DNA of 64,000 bases from Phormidium tenue FACHB-1052 (GTDB taxonomy: Bacteria > Cyanobacteriota > Cyanobacteriia > Phormidesmidales > Phormidesmidaceae): NCBI RefSeq assembly GCF_014696675.1, contig NZ_JACJQN010000014.1:1-64000 (forward strand), read 5' to 3'. The notes beneath the pieces were generated by a model that was given only the letters and a program-made list of their open reading frames with translations, searched no databases and was not told where the DNA came from. Position numbers and translations under genes: made by a program. Positions 19,387-28,296 of this stretch are shown here, piece after piece. How positions within the stretch are numbered: the first letter of the stretch is position 1; every line of letters starts with the position of its first letter.

Positions 19387-20598
19387 ATGCAATCCAACTG
19401 GCGCGTTGGGGCCATTTTAGGAATTCCCCTATTTGTCGATAGCTCCTGGTTCATTATTTTGCTGCTGGTGACCGTGTCCTACGGGTTGGAGCCCAGCTGG
19501 CACTCGGCCTGGGGCAACCTGGCCTGGGTGATGGGCTTTGGTCTGGCGCTGCTGCTGTTTGCGTCGGTGCTGCTGCACGAGCTGGGCCACAGCCTTGCCG
19601 CTAAGGGTCAGGGCATCGCGGTCAACTCGATCACGCTGTTTTTGTTTGGCGGCATCGCCTCCATCGACAAAGAATCAAAAACGCCGGAAGATGCGCTTAA
19701 GGTGGCGATCGCCGGCCCGTTGGTCAGCTTTGGTCTATTCCTGCTGCTCACCGCCATCTCCCAAATTGAATCGCTACCGACTCCGGTGAGAGTAATCACC
19801 GGCAGCGTAGCTCAGATCAACCTGGTGCTGACGCTATTCAACATGATTCCCGGCCTGCCCCTCGACGGCGGCCAGGTGCTCAAGGCTCTGGTTTGGAAAG
19901 TCACTAACAGCCGCATCAAGGGCATTCGCTGGGCGGCGCGCTCCGGTCAGATCTTGGGCTGGCTGGCGATCTCCTTTGGCCTGGTCATGGCGTTCGTCTA
20001 CCAAGCGTTTTCCGGCTTTTGGATTGCTGCGATCGGCTGGTTTGCCCTGCGCAATGCCGACGCCTACAACCAGGTCACCAATCTACAGGAGGCCATGTTG
20101 GCCCTTACCGCCGCCGACGCTATGGCCCGCGATTTCAAAGTCGTCGATGCAGACATGTCGCTGCGGCAGTTTGCTGACACCTACCTGCTCGAAGAGAACC
20201 GCCCCCCGGCTTACTTCGCGGCCTCGGATGGGCGCTATCGGGGCTTGGTCACGGTTGAAGACATGCGGGCAATCGAGCGCAGCCAGTGGGACACCCTACC
20301 CCTCAACCACATCGCCAAGCCACTGCTGACGATTCCGTCGGTGCGTGAGGGCACACCGCTGACCGAAGCCATTGACCAGCTCGAAGACTTACAGCTACTC
20401 CGGCTCACGGTGCTCACCCCGGCTGATGCCGTGGCGGGCACGATCGATCGCGGCGATGTGGTGCGTGCGATCGCCGATCGCCTTGGCCTACGGGTTTCCC
20501 CCGCCATGATTGAGCGCATCAAAGAAGAAGGGCAGTATCCCCCTGGGTTACAGCTGTCCTCGATCGCAAAATCAGTAATTGAAGAGGCGCGGGCCTAG
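19387..20598 (+). CDS. Site-2 protease family zinc metalloprotease with CBS-like C-terminus
   Basis: 403 residues. The N-terminal half is membrane-embedded with zinc motif HELGH and partner motif MIPGLPLDGGQVL, the S2P (SpoIVFB-like) active site. The C-terminal cytoplasmic half (about 240-375) resembles a CBS-domain pair that may sense adenine nucleotides. Such proteases cut membrane-bound regulators; the substrate here is unknown. ATG 19387 follows an AGGAG at 19375-19379. Confidence 0.88.
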   Translation: MQSNWRVGAILGIPLFVDSSWFIILLLVTVSYGLEPSWHSAWGNLAWVMGFGLALLLFASVLLHELGHSLAAKGQGIAVNSITLFLFGGIASIDKESKTPEDALKVAIAGPLVSFGLFLLLTAISQIESLPTPVRVITGSVAQINLVLTLFNMIPGLPLDGGQVLKALVWKVTNSRIKGIRWAARSGQILGWLAISFGLVMAFVYQAFSGFWIAAIGWFALRNADAYNQVTNLQEAMLALTAADAMARDFKVVDADMSLRQFADTYLLEENRPPAYFAASDGRYRGLVTVEDMRAIERSQWDTLPLNHIAKPLLTIPSVREGTPLTEAIDQLEDLQLLRLTVLTPADAVAGTIDRGDVVRAIADRLGLRVSPAMIERIKEEGQYPPGLQLSSIAKSVIEEARA

Positions 20599-20608
20599 GG
20601 CTGCAAGA

Positions 20609-20640
20609 TGTAGGGCTTAGGACTGTTCTTGCCCCCTACA
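20609..20640. terminator. Hairpin between convergent genes
   Basis: TGTAGGG (20609-20615) pairs with CCCTACA (20634-20640) in the 61-nt gap between the protease and the YbjN-like gene. Either strand could use it. Confidence 0.45.
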
Positions 20641-20659
20641 CCTCGTACCCTATACCCTG

Positions 20660-21133
20660 CTAGCTCATGCCAAATTCGGAGACTAGCGCCTCGTCAGAAT
20701 CATCGGCGATCGTGGCCACAATAGTCATCAGGCGGGAGATTTCAGCGGGGGAAATATCCTTCAGAATACGGCTTGAGATCACCAGCACCTGATTGCCGGA
20801 GATGCCGAAGCGAGCTTCGAGGGTTTCGTTGCAGTTTTTCTCGAGCAGCCGCTTCATCAGGCGAGGCTCGTCTTTGGCAGGCAGCACAAGTACGGGAGAC
20901 CACACGGTTAGCGTGTCGGTCTCGGTTTCGCCGGTTAGCTGCGCATACACATCGACACTGCCGTACTTAAATCGCCACAGGTGACCGTCATCAGTCTGGC
21001 TAACCATAGCTCCATCCCCTTGATCCAAAGAAGCAATCACTGCCTCAATGGTGTCCACGTAGGACACAATATCTAACCCATCCTCAGGCGGGGTGGAACA
21101 GGATAGATCCATATCTATTGCGTCTTCAGTCAT
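20660..21133 (-). CDS. YbjN-like conserved protein
   Basis: 157 residues, acidic and soluble. The layout (an N-terminal helix, then VYAQLTGETETDTLTVWSPVLVLPAKDEPRLMKRLLEKN, then a helical C-terminus ending in ATIADDSDEALVSEFG) resembles the YbjN/type III chaperone-like fold found in many cyanobacteria; function unknown. ATG 21133 has an AAGGG-like site upstream; an in-frame ATG at 21163 is less likely. Confidence 0.7.
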   Translation of the reverse strand: MTEDAIDMDLSCSTPPEDGLDIVSYVDTIEAVIASLDQGDGAMVSQTDDGHLWRFKYGSVDVYAQLTGETETDTLTVWSPVLVLPAKDEPRLMKRLLEKNCNETLEARFGISGNQVLVISSRILKDISPAEISRLMTIVATIADDSDEALVSEFGMS

Positions 21134-21538
21134 AACAGACCCTTGGTAGCTATTGATCAACAAATCAATGGTGCAGCCGATCTGCGGTGAGGGGGGTTAG
21201 TCCCCAACCGTCAAAACACTGCGGCGATGGTCAGAAACCGGCCCGGGGCCATCGCTGCGCCTCCCCAACTGTAGCCCCTTGCGCTATCTCTGACTATCCC
21301 CCGGTCGACTTTCTCGCGGCTCAACCAGCGGCTGTGGCCAATGTGTAGGCTACCTGAGCCAAGTGCCCTCACTAGCCAAGCAGCCTCACCGCTGGAGTGA
21401 TATTAAATAATTGTGGCTGTTCAACGCGTCGTCCAGAAGCCGGAGATTGGTCGCCATTTCCAGATCGGTTGAGACCTTTTGCCTAACCCCTTGCTCGCGA
21501 CTCGTGCTCTAAGCACAGTGGCCAACGCGATACCTGAT
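21134..21538. other. Intergenic region, no gene seen
   Basis: 405 bp between two genes on the minus strand. I see no coding-like frame or RNA family. A small hairpin word, GGGG-TTAGT-CCCC near 21192-21205, is the only notable structure. Confidence 0.35.
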
Positions 21539-22201
21539 TCACCCCACTGTCTCAACTTCCTGGAACTGATCCTCCAGCGTGTCAAAGCTGTAGTCGCGCA
21601 CCTCGGGTGCCTCAGGCGGCACCTCAAACCCCGTCATGGTGCAGGCTTGGCGGCGCTCGGGCCGCGACGAGTAGCGGCAGAGGTGTTCGATAAAGTGAAA
21701 CACTACTTTAGGGTCAGACCACTTCATCTCGGCCCGCTGCTTGAGAATGATCAGTGCCTCTTTGTCGCTCATCGAGCTACGCCAGCCTTTGCGCTGACGG
21801 CACGACACCCAGGCGTTGAGCACCTGAAAAATCCGGGCCAGGTGATTGTGGGGAATAGCCCGCAGGTGGTACTCATCGAGAACGTCGGCGACTTCCTGAA
21901 GACCGGCATCTCTGGCTAGCTGAGCGCTGGCATTGAACAGCACCTCCATCTGGGTGATGGCCTCGCGATGGTCTCGGTACTCTTGTCTGAGGTTGTGGTC
22001 TTCGAGGTAAATGGCCCCCAGGTTTTTGAAGTGGGCGGCCAGAAAGAGGGTCTTTTTGTCGCGATCGCCCAGACCGGCAATAGTGCCGTAGGCGAGGCAC
22101 AGATCTGCCAGAAAAATGGATTCTTCAAACAGCAGGGGCTGCCTGCGCCTGAGCAGACTGCGCAGCAGTTTAACGAAGCTGTGGAAGCTTGGGTAGCTCA
22201 T
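21539..22201 (-). CDS. Degenerate HD-GYP-like protein, catalytic residues lost
   Basis: 220 residues. The whole sequence tracks an HD-GYP domain: KNLGAIYLED (59-68) falls where HDIGKI..PD is expected, IPHNHLARIFQVLNAW matches the IP..ARI..V.D.FDA segment, and MSDKEALIILKQRAEMKWSDPKVVFHFIEHL matches the domain's end. The catalytic H and D become K59 and N60, the following K becomes A63, and the GYP signature is absent. It should not hydrolyse cyclic di-GMP; I infer a binding or scaffold role. Homology is my alignment by eye. Confidence 0.6.
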   Translation of the reverse strand: MSYPSFHSFVKLLRSLLRRRQPLLFEESIFLADLCLAYGTIAGLGDRDKKTLFLAAHFKNLGAIYLEDHNLRQEYRDHREAITQMEVLFNASAQLARDAGLQEVADVLDEYHLRAIPHNHLARIFQVLNAWVSCRQRKGWRSSMSDKEALIILKQRAEMKWSDPKVVFHFIEHLCRYSSRPERRQACTMTGFEVPPEAPEVRDYSFDTLEDQFQEVETVG

Positions 22202-22504
22202 GGGTCAAGGGTTCCCTGAAACAGCTGGCGGCAAACAGAACGTTCACCACTAGATGAAGTGTTGTGGACTACGCAGACCAACCGTAGACTATCGACCGGT
22301 TTGATGTTAATCATCACCAATCTGACCGATCTTCGCCACCGCTGGTCTACACCCAATCTCTATTGCCGAATCAGCAGAGCCAGGACAGGATTTTCAGGGA
22401 ACACCCCAAGTCTAAGGCAAAATTATGGTGCCGGGACGCCGTTGGCCAGGTCTTCGAACCCTGGAGGACTTTCCCTTAAATTCCTGGAGGACTTTCCCTT
22501 AAAT
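22202..22504. repeat. Intergenic region with a tandem 23-bp duplication
   Basis: CTGGAGGACTTTCCCTTAAA plus ATTC occurs twice in direct succession at about 22462-22508, running into the 3' end of marC. A plus-strand frame across the region (22259-22525) has no coding character. No other feature is seen. Confidence 0.5.
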
Positions 22505-23173
22505 TCAAGGAGCGAGCAAATTTAATGAGGTCAACCAGTCGGCCAACCCGTTCAAAATTAGCTGTACCCCAATGGCCATGACAAACAGGCCCAACAGACG
22601 GCTCATGGCCTGAATGCCGCTGGCTCCTAAAGCTTTGAGCAGCAGCGTGGACGATCGCAGCGACAGAAAAATTACGACACCAATCAACCCGATCGCGACG
22701 GCGATCGCCAGCATATTTATCGCGGTGGGAACGGATAGATCGCCACCCGCTTGGGCGGCTAGGCCGAGGGTGACGGCGATCGCCCCCGGCCCTCCCAGCA
22801 GCGGGATGGTCATCGGCATGAACGAAATATCTTTGTGCTCGCCAACGCGATAGGCAGCATCCTGATTATCCACCTCGTTGAGCTTGGGATCAGAGTTCAT
22901 TGCTTTCCATGCCGCGTGGAATACCACGATGCCTCCGGCGATGCGCACCACCGCCAGAGATACGCCAAAAAACCGCAGCACGCTGCCCCCAACTAGGAGC
23001 GTACTGATCAGCAGCAGCACCACATTGCGGGCAATATTCAGAGCGTACTGGTTGCGCAGCGCGGCGGGCACCCCGGTCGTCAGCACCAAAAAGATCGGCA
23101 CTGACCCAATCGGATCAACCACCGGGAACAGGGCCGCAATGCCGCCCACCGTAAAGTCAAGAAAGCTTCGCAC
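22505..23173 (-). CDS. MarC family (UPF0056) integral membrane protein
   Basis: 222 residues with six membrane helices and MarC motifs FPVVDPIGSVPIF near the N-terminus and MTIPLLGGPGAIAVTLGLA in the middle. The family is proposed to transport small solutes, possibly amino acids; the earlier link to multiple antibiotic resistance in E. coli is not supported. Start is GTG 23173. The last codons overlap the tandem duplication. Confidence 0.9.
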   Translation of the reverse strand: MRSFLDFTVGGIAALFPVVDPIGSVPIFLVLTTGVPAALRNQYALNIARNVVLLLISTLLVGGSVLRFFGVSLAVVRIAGGIVVFHAAWKAMNSDPKLNEVDNQDAAYRVGEHKDISFMPMTIPLLGGPGAIAVTLGLAAQAGGDLSVPTAINMLAIAVAIGLIGVVIFLSLRSSTLLLKALGASGIQAMSRLLGLFVMAIGVQLILNGLADWLTSLNLLAP

Positions 23174-23255
23174 CGCTGGTTAGCCTGAGAAAACCTGGTT
23201 TTACTCTACGGCTATTTTTCGTCTCGTAGCGGCGGCTGGGCTACAGATGACCAGA

Positions 23256-23579
23256 CTATTTCCAGGCGCGGTTTTCTAAATCTCTGACCTGGCGCTCTAG
23301 GCGATCGAGCCGTCCGCGCAGCTCGTCCATTTCGGCTTGACGGGGCACGCCCAGGTCTTGCAGCGTATTGCGAAACAGCCGCTGAAACTGCTCTTCAAGC
23401 GCGCCATTGCCCTCGTTGAGCTGGGCCATCACCTCGTCCATCAGGGTGCGGGCCTGTTCGGGGTTAAACTTGCCCTCGCGCACCCACTCCTCGCTGACCT
23501 GCTTGACCCGCTCAGCGACTAGGGAAGTAGTGCCCACGCCAATCATGAGCAACTGGCGTAAAAGGTTGTTGGTATCCAT
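23256..23579 (-). CDS. Phasin-like coiled-coil protein
   Basis: 107 residues, almost all helix: an N-terminal amphipathic/hydrophobic segment (LLRQLLMIGVGTTSLVAERV) and a C-terminal heptad-like stretch (ELRGRLDRLERQVRDLE). This matches small cyanobacterial proteins annotated as phasin family or poly-granule-associated. No PHA synthase gene is nearby, so a polyester role is not supported here. ATG 23579 has a good AAGGAG. Confidence 0.7.
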   Translation of the reverse strand: MDTNNLLRQLLMIGVGTTSLVAERVKQVSEEWVREGKFNPEQARTLMDEVMAQLNEGNGALEEQFQRLFRNTLQDLGVPRQAEMDELRGRLDRLERQVRDLENRAWK

Positions 23580-23782
23580 GAAAATCTCCTTGCTATTTGC
23601 GGGGCGCGATCGATGGAGGTATCAGGCGATCATCCAGGAGTTTGACCAGGGCTTAGGGCGTTCAGAGCCATGCCTCAAACCTTAAACCTTTGACCTTAAA
23701 CCCAATTAGCCCCCTATTCATTCTGTCAAAGATTTTGTTGGCTCTTGGGTAATGAAAGCCGAACTCAACCTGCCGGATGCCC

Positions 23783-24490
23783 TTAGCTGCCCGACAGTTC
23801 ATTGACTTTGGCCCGCACCGCCTGAATGTCTTGCCACATTAGCCACTTGGGACTGCCCTTATCGCGTGACGGGTTGCGCAGCAGGTAGGCCGGGTGAAAA
23901 ATGGGCATACACAGGCGACCTTCCCACTCCATCCACTGGCCGCGCACTTTGCTAATGCCCGACTTCACCCCCAAGAGCGCCTTTAGAGCTGTAGCTCCGG
24001 TGAGAAGAATGATTTTAGGATCCACCATACGAATTTGCTCTAGCAGGTAGCCCTTGCAGGCGGCTACCTCCGCTGTGGTGGGCACGCGGTTCTCAGGTGG
24101 GCGACACTTGACGATGTTGCAAATGTATACATCGGTCTCGGTGTTAAACCGCACTGATTCAAGAATTTTCTCTAGCAGCTGGCCCGACTTGCCCACAAAG
24201 GGCACACCCTGCTCGTCCTCCTGCTGACCGGGGCCTTCGCCAATAATCAGCACCGGAGCGGTGGGGCTGCCCCGACTAACCACTACATTGGTGCGCGTTT
24301 CTGACAGGTCGCAGCGTACACAGCCCCGACAGTGGGTGCCCAAAGTCTCTAGGTCAGGGTAAATGCCGGGGGGAATAGGCACCGATCCACTGGTGGGAAT
24401 GGCATCAAAATCTACGGTGCTGGGGTCTGCGATCGCGCCCTCGGTAGCGCCACTGCCAGCATTAAACAGGCTAAATTGCTCGTCGGCCAT
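23783..24490 (-). CDS. Type-4 uracil-DNA glycosylase
   Basis: 235 residues. Motif A GEGPGQQEDEQGVPFVG and C-terminal HPAYLLRNP define family 4 uracil-DNA glycosylases. Iron-sulfur cysteines are visible (CRGCVRC near 54-60, ICNIVKC and a later C in the ACKGYLL segment). The enzyme removes uracil from DNA at the first step of base excision repair. An N-terminal extension of about 45 residues precedes the core. Confidence 0.9.
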   Translation of the reverse strand: MADEQFSLFNAGSGATEGAIADPSTVDFDAIPTSGSVPIPPGIYPDLETLGTHCRGCVRCDLSETRTNVVVSRGSPTAPVLIIGEGPGQQEDEQGVPFVGKSGQLLEKILESVRFNTETDVYICNIVKCRPPENRVPTTAEVAACKGYLLEQIRMVDPKIILLTGATALKALLGVKSGISKVRGQWMEWEGRLCMPIFHPAYLLRNPSRDKGSPKWLMWQDIQAVRAKVNELSGS

Positions 24491-24637
24491 CGATTCTTGG
24501 GGGCAACATCATCCGCTTGGCCTTTATTGTAAAGGGTCTCGACCTGCCTTGCCTGGCGATTACTCAGCGGTGCCCCAGGTCGGCGTTGTATAGTAGAAAG
24601 CTAGTCAAATTATGTTTGTTGTCCAGGAGCCTCAGTC

Positions 24638-25516
24638 TTGACTTTCTCCGCCGAAGATTTTGCCAAAGCCCTTGAGGCCCACGACTACGACTTTCAGGTG
24701 GGCAGCACCGTGCGGGGCACCGTCATTTCCTTTGCTCCCGACGGGGCCACGGTGGATATTGGCGGCAAGTCAGCGGCCTTTTTGCCCATTCGTGAAGCGG
24801 CGGTGCGCCCCATCACTTCCTTTGATGGCGTGCTCGAACCGGGCGTTGAATACTCGTTTCAGGTGATTCGCGACCAGGATGCCGATGGTCAGGTGCTGCT
24901 ATCGATCCGCAAGCTTCAGCTCAAGCAGCTGTGGAATAAGCTAGCCCAGCAGGCCGAAGAAAGTGCCGTCATGGAGGTCAAAGTCACCGGCTTCAACAAG
25001 GGCGGCGTGACGGTCGATGTGGAAGGCATGCGGGGGTTTGTGCCGCGATCGCACCTGGGCCGCACCTACGAAAATCTGGAAGATGCGGTGGGTCAGCGCC
25101 TCACCGTGGGCTTCTTGGAGGTTAACCCCGCCGCCAACAAGCTGGTGATGTCGGCCCGCATGGCTGCCCGCAGCCAGATGATGAGCACCTTGGCCCTAGG
25201 TCAGCTAATCGAAGGCACCGTGGCCAGCCTCAAACCCTTTGGCGCGTTTGTGGAGTTTGACGGCATTAGCGGCCTACTGCACATCAAGCAAATCAGCAAA
25301 AACTACGTTGAGTCACTGCCCTCGGTGCTGAAGGTGGGCCAGCCAATCAAGGCGGTGGTGGTCGCCCTCGATCCAGAGAAAAACCGTATTTCCCTCTCGA
25401 CCAAGGTGCTCGAAAAGTATCCCGGCGAGATCATCAAAGAAGCTGAAGCCGTGTTTGAAGACGCTGAAAACCGCTTAAACGACGTCAGCCGGATGCTGAA
25501 CGACAGCGAGGCATAA
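24638..25516 (+). CDS. Ribosomal protein S1 homologue with three S1 domains
   Basis: 292 residues with three S1 RNA-binding domains at about 19-90, 107-170 and 190-260 (GTVISFAPDGATVDIGGK, VTGFNKGGVTVDVEGMRGFVP, GTVASLKPFGAFVEFDGISGLLH). Cyanobacterial and plastid S1 have three to four such domains, against six in E. coli; this shorter form resembles the second paralogue (Rps1b-like). It binds mRNA for translation. Start TTG 24638 follows AGGAG. Five nucleotides separate it from the Tab2 gene. Confidence 0.88.
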   Translation: MTFSAEDFAKALEAHDYDFQVGSTVRGTVISFAPDGATVDIGGKSAAFLPIREAAVRPITSFDGVLEPGVEYSFQVIRDQDADGQVLLSIRKLQLKQLWNKLAQQAEESAVMEVKVTGFNKGGVTVDVEGMRGFVPRSHLGRTYENLEDAVGQRLTVGFLEVNPAANKLVMSARMAARSQMMSTLALGQLIEGTVASLKPFGAFVEFDGISGLLHIKQISKNYVESLPSVLKVGQPIKAVVVALDPEKNRISLSTKVLEKYPGEIIKEAEAVFEDAENRLNDVSRMLNDSEA

Positions 25517-25521
25517 GCGCT

Positions 25522-26397
25522 ATGGGCACCGTATGGGAACTCGACTTTTACTCCCGGCCCGTGCTGGATGAAAATGACAAAAAACTTTGGGAAGTCCTGC
25601 TCTGCGAGGGGTTAATAGACACCAAAGCAGAGGCTGACCAGCTCTTTCGCTACAGCAAGTTTTTGCCCAGCAGCGACGTCAATTCTATTGTTCTGAAGGG
25701 AGCAATCGAGGAGGCGATCGCCGAGGCCACCAGCCAGGGCATCGCGCCCCCCAGCCGCATTCGGTACTTTCGCTACCAAATGCAAAACATGATTCTGCGA
25801 GCCTGTGAAGACGCAGGCATTCCAGCGCGGCCCAGCCGCCGCACGGTGGCGTTGCAGCGGTGGTTGAGCGATCGCAACCAAACCGTGTACCCCCACATGG
25901 AAGGCTACACCAACGTCCCATCTCCCTCTGTGGCCGCGCCACCGCCCAGTCCTCAGGCACTGCCCGATGCCCTGCTGGGGCAGCAGTGGGCCTTTGTCAC
26001 CCTCGAAGCCGCCGCCTTTGCCGATCTGCCCGACTGGGAAATTGGCTTTGGGGAATCCTTTCCCCTGGATATGGCTAACCTGAACCCCAATACGCCCATC
26101 CCCGGCCTGCTGATTTTCTCCCCCCGCGCCACCGCCCTTGCTGCCTGGATGTCGGGCCTGGAGCTGGCCTACTGGCGGGTAGAGTCGAGCAAAAAGCCCG
26201 AAATCATTCTCGAAACCGGTGCCTCCGACAGCTGGATTTTGGCGGGTTTGCCTGGCCCTAAGCTGCTGGCCGAGGCCCAAGCGTTTGAAGCCGCTAAAGC
26301 GAAGTCCAACCAAGTGCACTTCATTGGCATTCAAGACAGCCGCGAGAGCGAATTTTTTGCGGGGTTTTGGCTGCTGCAAGAGCTGCTTTTGGGGTAG
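25522..26397 (+). CDS. Tab2/Atab2 family RNA-binding protein
   Basis: 291 residues. Family features: WELDFYSRPVLDENDKKLWEVLLC at the N-terminus, RIRYFRYQMQNMILRAC, RTVALQRWLSDR, a variable Pro-rich middle, and C-terminal ILETGASDSWILA. In algae and plants Tab2/Atab2 activates translation of photosystem I psaB and other photosystem mRNAs. Its coupling to an S1 gene here is consistent with a translation role, by inference. Confidence 0.88.
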   Translation: MGTVWELDFYSRPVLDENDKKLWEVLLCEGLIDTKAEADQLFRYSKFLPSSDVNSIVLKGAIEEAIAEATSQGIAPPSRIRYFRYQMQNMILRACEDAGIPARPSRRTVALQRWLSDRNQTVYPHMEGYTNVPSPSVAAPPPSPQALPDALLGQQWAFVTLEAAAFADLPDWEIGFGESFPLDMANLNPNTPIPGLLIFSPRATALAAWMSGLELAYWRVESSKKPEIILETGASDSWILAGLPGPKLLAEAQAFEAAKAKSNQVHFIGIQDSRESEFFAGFWLLQELLLG

Positions 26398-26497
26398 TCA
26401 AAATGCCCCCCGCCCAGGCGTCTTTTATTAGCCCGATCTCAGAGGCTCCTCAGAATCCTCAGGTTTCAGTCCTCCGATGCTTCAGGCAGGCCTACCC

Positions 26498-27364
26498 ATG
26501 CCCAATCGTAAGCAGCAACCCATAGTTCAATCCCTCACCCAGTGGCCTCACTGGCGCAACCTGGGCATTTACGTCCTCCTGCTGGTTATTGCCCTGGTGA
26601 TGGTGTTTCCGCTGCTGTGGCTGCTCAGCACCTCCCTTAAGGGATCAACAGAGAACCTGCTAGCAAACCCACCCCAACTCCTGCCCCAGCAGCCGACCCT
26701 GGCTAACTACCGGCAGGTATGGCAGTCAAACCCCTTTGGCCAATATTTTCTCAACAGCACCGTGGTGGCGGTGCTGACCGTGGCGGCGAACCTGCTGCTG
26801 TGCTCGCTGGCGGCCTATCCCCTGGCGCGGCTGTCGTTTTTAGGCCGCGACACCTTGCTGGCACTGATTGTCGCCACCATCATGATTCCGTTTCAGGTGG
26901 TGATGATACCGCTGTACATTTTGGCGGTGAATTTGGGGCTGCGGAACACCTACCTGGGGTTGGTGCTGCCCTACCTGGCCTCGGCCTTTGGCATTTTCCT
27001 CATGCGCCAGGCGTTTCAGGGCGTGCCTAAGGAGCTTGAAGAAGCCGCACGCATGGACGGCTGCTCTGATCTGGGCATCTGGTGGAATGTGATGCTCCCC
27101 GCCACTCGCCCGGCCCTGGTGACGCTGGGAATCTTTGTGTTTATTGGCACCTGGGGCGAGTTTCTCTGGCCGCTAATTTTGCTCGATCGCCCCGAACGCT
27201 ACACCCTCCCCCTGGGCGTGGCGCGGCTAGCTGGCAGCTTTTCTCTAGACTGGCGGCTGATTGCGGCGGGGTCAATTTTGTCGGTGCTGCCCGCCATTTT
27301 GGTGTTTGTGCTGTTGCAGCGCTACATTGTGCCCACCGAGACGGGAAGTGGGGTTAAAGGGTAA
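26498..27364 (+). CDS. Carbohydrate ABC transporter permease, MalG type
   Basis: 288 residues, six membrane helices, and the cytoplasmic EAA loop EEAARMDGCSDLGIWWNVMLPATRPA that docks to the ATPase. It belongs to the MalG/UgpE class for sugars or polyols. ATG 26498 follows AGGCAGG; an ATG at 26477 is in frame. No binding protein, partner permease or ATPase is adjacent, so the transporter is split across the genome and its substrate is unknown. Confidence 0.88.
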   Translation: MPNRKQQPIVQSLTQWPHWRNLGIYVLLLVIALVMVFPLLWLLSTSLKGSTENLLANPPQLLPQQPTLANYRQVWQSNPFGQYFLNSTVVAVLTVAANLLLCSLAAYPLARLSFLGRDTLLALIVATIMIPFQVVMIPLYILAVNLGLRNTYLGLVLPYLASAFGIFLMRQAFQGVPKELEEAARMDGCSDLGIWWNVMLPATRPALVTLGIFVFIGTWGEFLWPLILLDRPERYTLPLGVARLAGSFSLDWRLIAAGSILSVLPAILVFVLLQRYIVPTETGSGVKG

Positions 27365-27535
27365 TGGCTAGCCCCGGCGGCCCACAGCACAGCGTTTTAG
27401 TATAAAGAACTACAGCTTTATCGGTTCCTTAGATTCATTGCTTAAAGTAATGCGGGCGAATCATTCAACCTCGCTTCATCAGGCCGCTGCTTCTAGGGCT
27501 GCGGCTCCCTTTTGCGCAATGAGACTCGACAAACT

Positions 27536-28111
27536 ATGAAACTTAAAACCCTGGCTGTTGCCTTGCTTTCCACCGCTGCTGCCGTTGGCCTATCTATTTC
27601 TGCGGCCTTTGCCCAGGTCGCCGAGGTGAATATCGACAGTCTCAACGTGCGCTCTGGTCCCGGCCTCACCCACGGCATTCGCGGCACCATACCCAGGGGA
27701 GCCCAGGCCAAAATTATTCAAACCCAGGGCAACTGGCTCTATATTGTCACCGGCCCAATTGAGGGCTGGGTTTACGCCCCCTACGTCACCATTCTGGATC
27801 AGCCTGGGCCAGGGGTTGACTCTCCTGCAACCACTGTCATGGTCTGCAACGGCACCAACCGCATGACGGCCCGCGTGTATCGGCAAAACGGCGAACTCAA
27901 GCTGCGGGTGCACGATCGCCTCGACAACCTCACCTGGCTCGACTCCCCTGCCCGCATGGAAACAGCTTCTGGGGCCACGACCTACGTCAATATTCGCGGC
28001 GAACAAACGACTCGGGTGTTGCAGAGCCAAAGCTCGCCGACTAACTGCTCAATTCAAACCACTAACCGCCCTATAGAGGCTGGGGTGGTGACCGAAATAG
28101 AGCAGCCTTAG
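27536..28111 (+). CDS. Secreted SH3-domain protein
   Basis: 191 residues. A signal peptide (hydrophobic 5-22, cleavage likely after AFA) is followed by a bacterial SH3 domain (about 25-85: VNIDSLNVRSGPGLTHGIRG, GNWLYIVTGPIEGWVYAPYV). The C-terminal half (about 95-191) has two Cys (CNGTNRM, NCSIQTT) that could form a disulfide. SH3b domains usually bind peptidoglycan or surface polymers; role inferred. A 22-bp inverted repeat follows. Confidence 0.8.
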   Translation: MKLKTLAVALLSTAAAVGLSISAAFAQVAEVNIDSLNVRSGPGLTHGIRGTIPRGAQAKIIQTQGNWLYIVTGPIEGWVYAPYVTILDQPGPGVDSPATTVMVCNGTNRMTARVYRQNGELKLRVHDRLDNLTWLDSPARMETASGATTYVNIRGEQTTRVLQSQSSPTNCSIQTTNRPIEAGVVTEIEQP

Positions 28112-28170
28112 CCATCTCTAAACGCCTGCGGCGCTTGAATGGGGATGAAGTTAGATTTGGGACAAAACGG

Positions 28171-28221
28171 CAGTTCTCTGGGTAGAAGGTTCTATATTCG
28201 AACCTTCTACCCAGAGAACTG
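28171..28221. repeat. Perfect 22-bp inverted repeat with 7-nt loop
   Basis: The arm starting CAGTTCTCTGGG at 28171-28192 is perfectly complementary to 28200-28221; loop TATATTC. It lies between two convergent genes, 60 nt after the SH3 gene stop. There is no T-run after either arm, so it is a very stable hairpin that could act in both directions, or the remnant of a small palindromic element. Confidence 0.85.
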
Positions 28222-28296
28222 AGAAAGCAGATCTAGGGGTTTCGCCCCAGCCAAAATCCTAACAAACGGATTGATTTAGGCTGAAAATATGCTGCT

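Noticed and set aside
22259-22525. Plus-strand frame of 88 codons upstream of marC's end
   Set aside because: It crosses the tandem duplication, overlaps the marC 3' end and shows no coding character.
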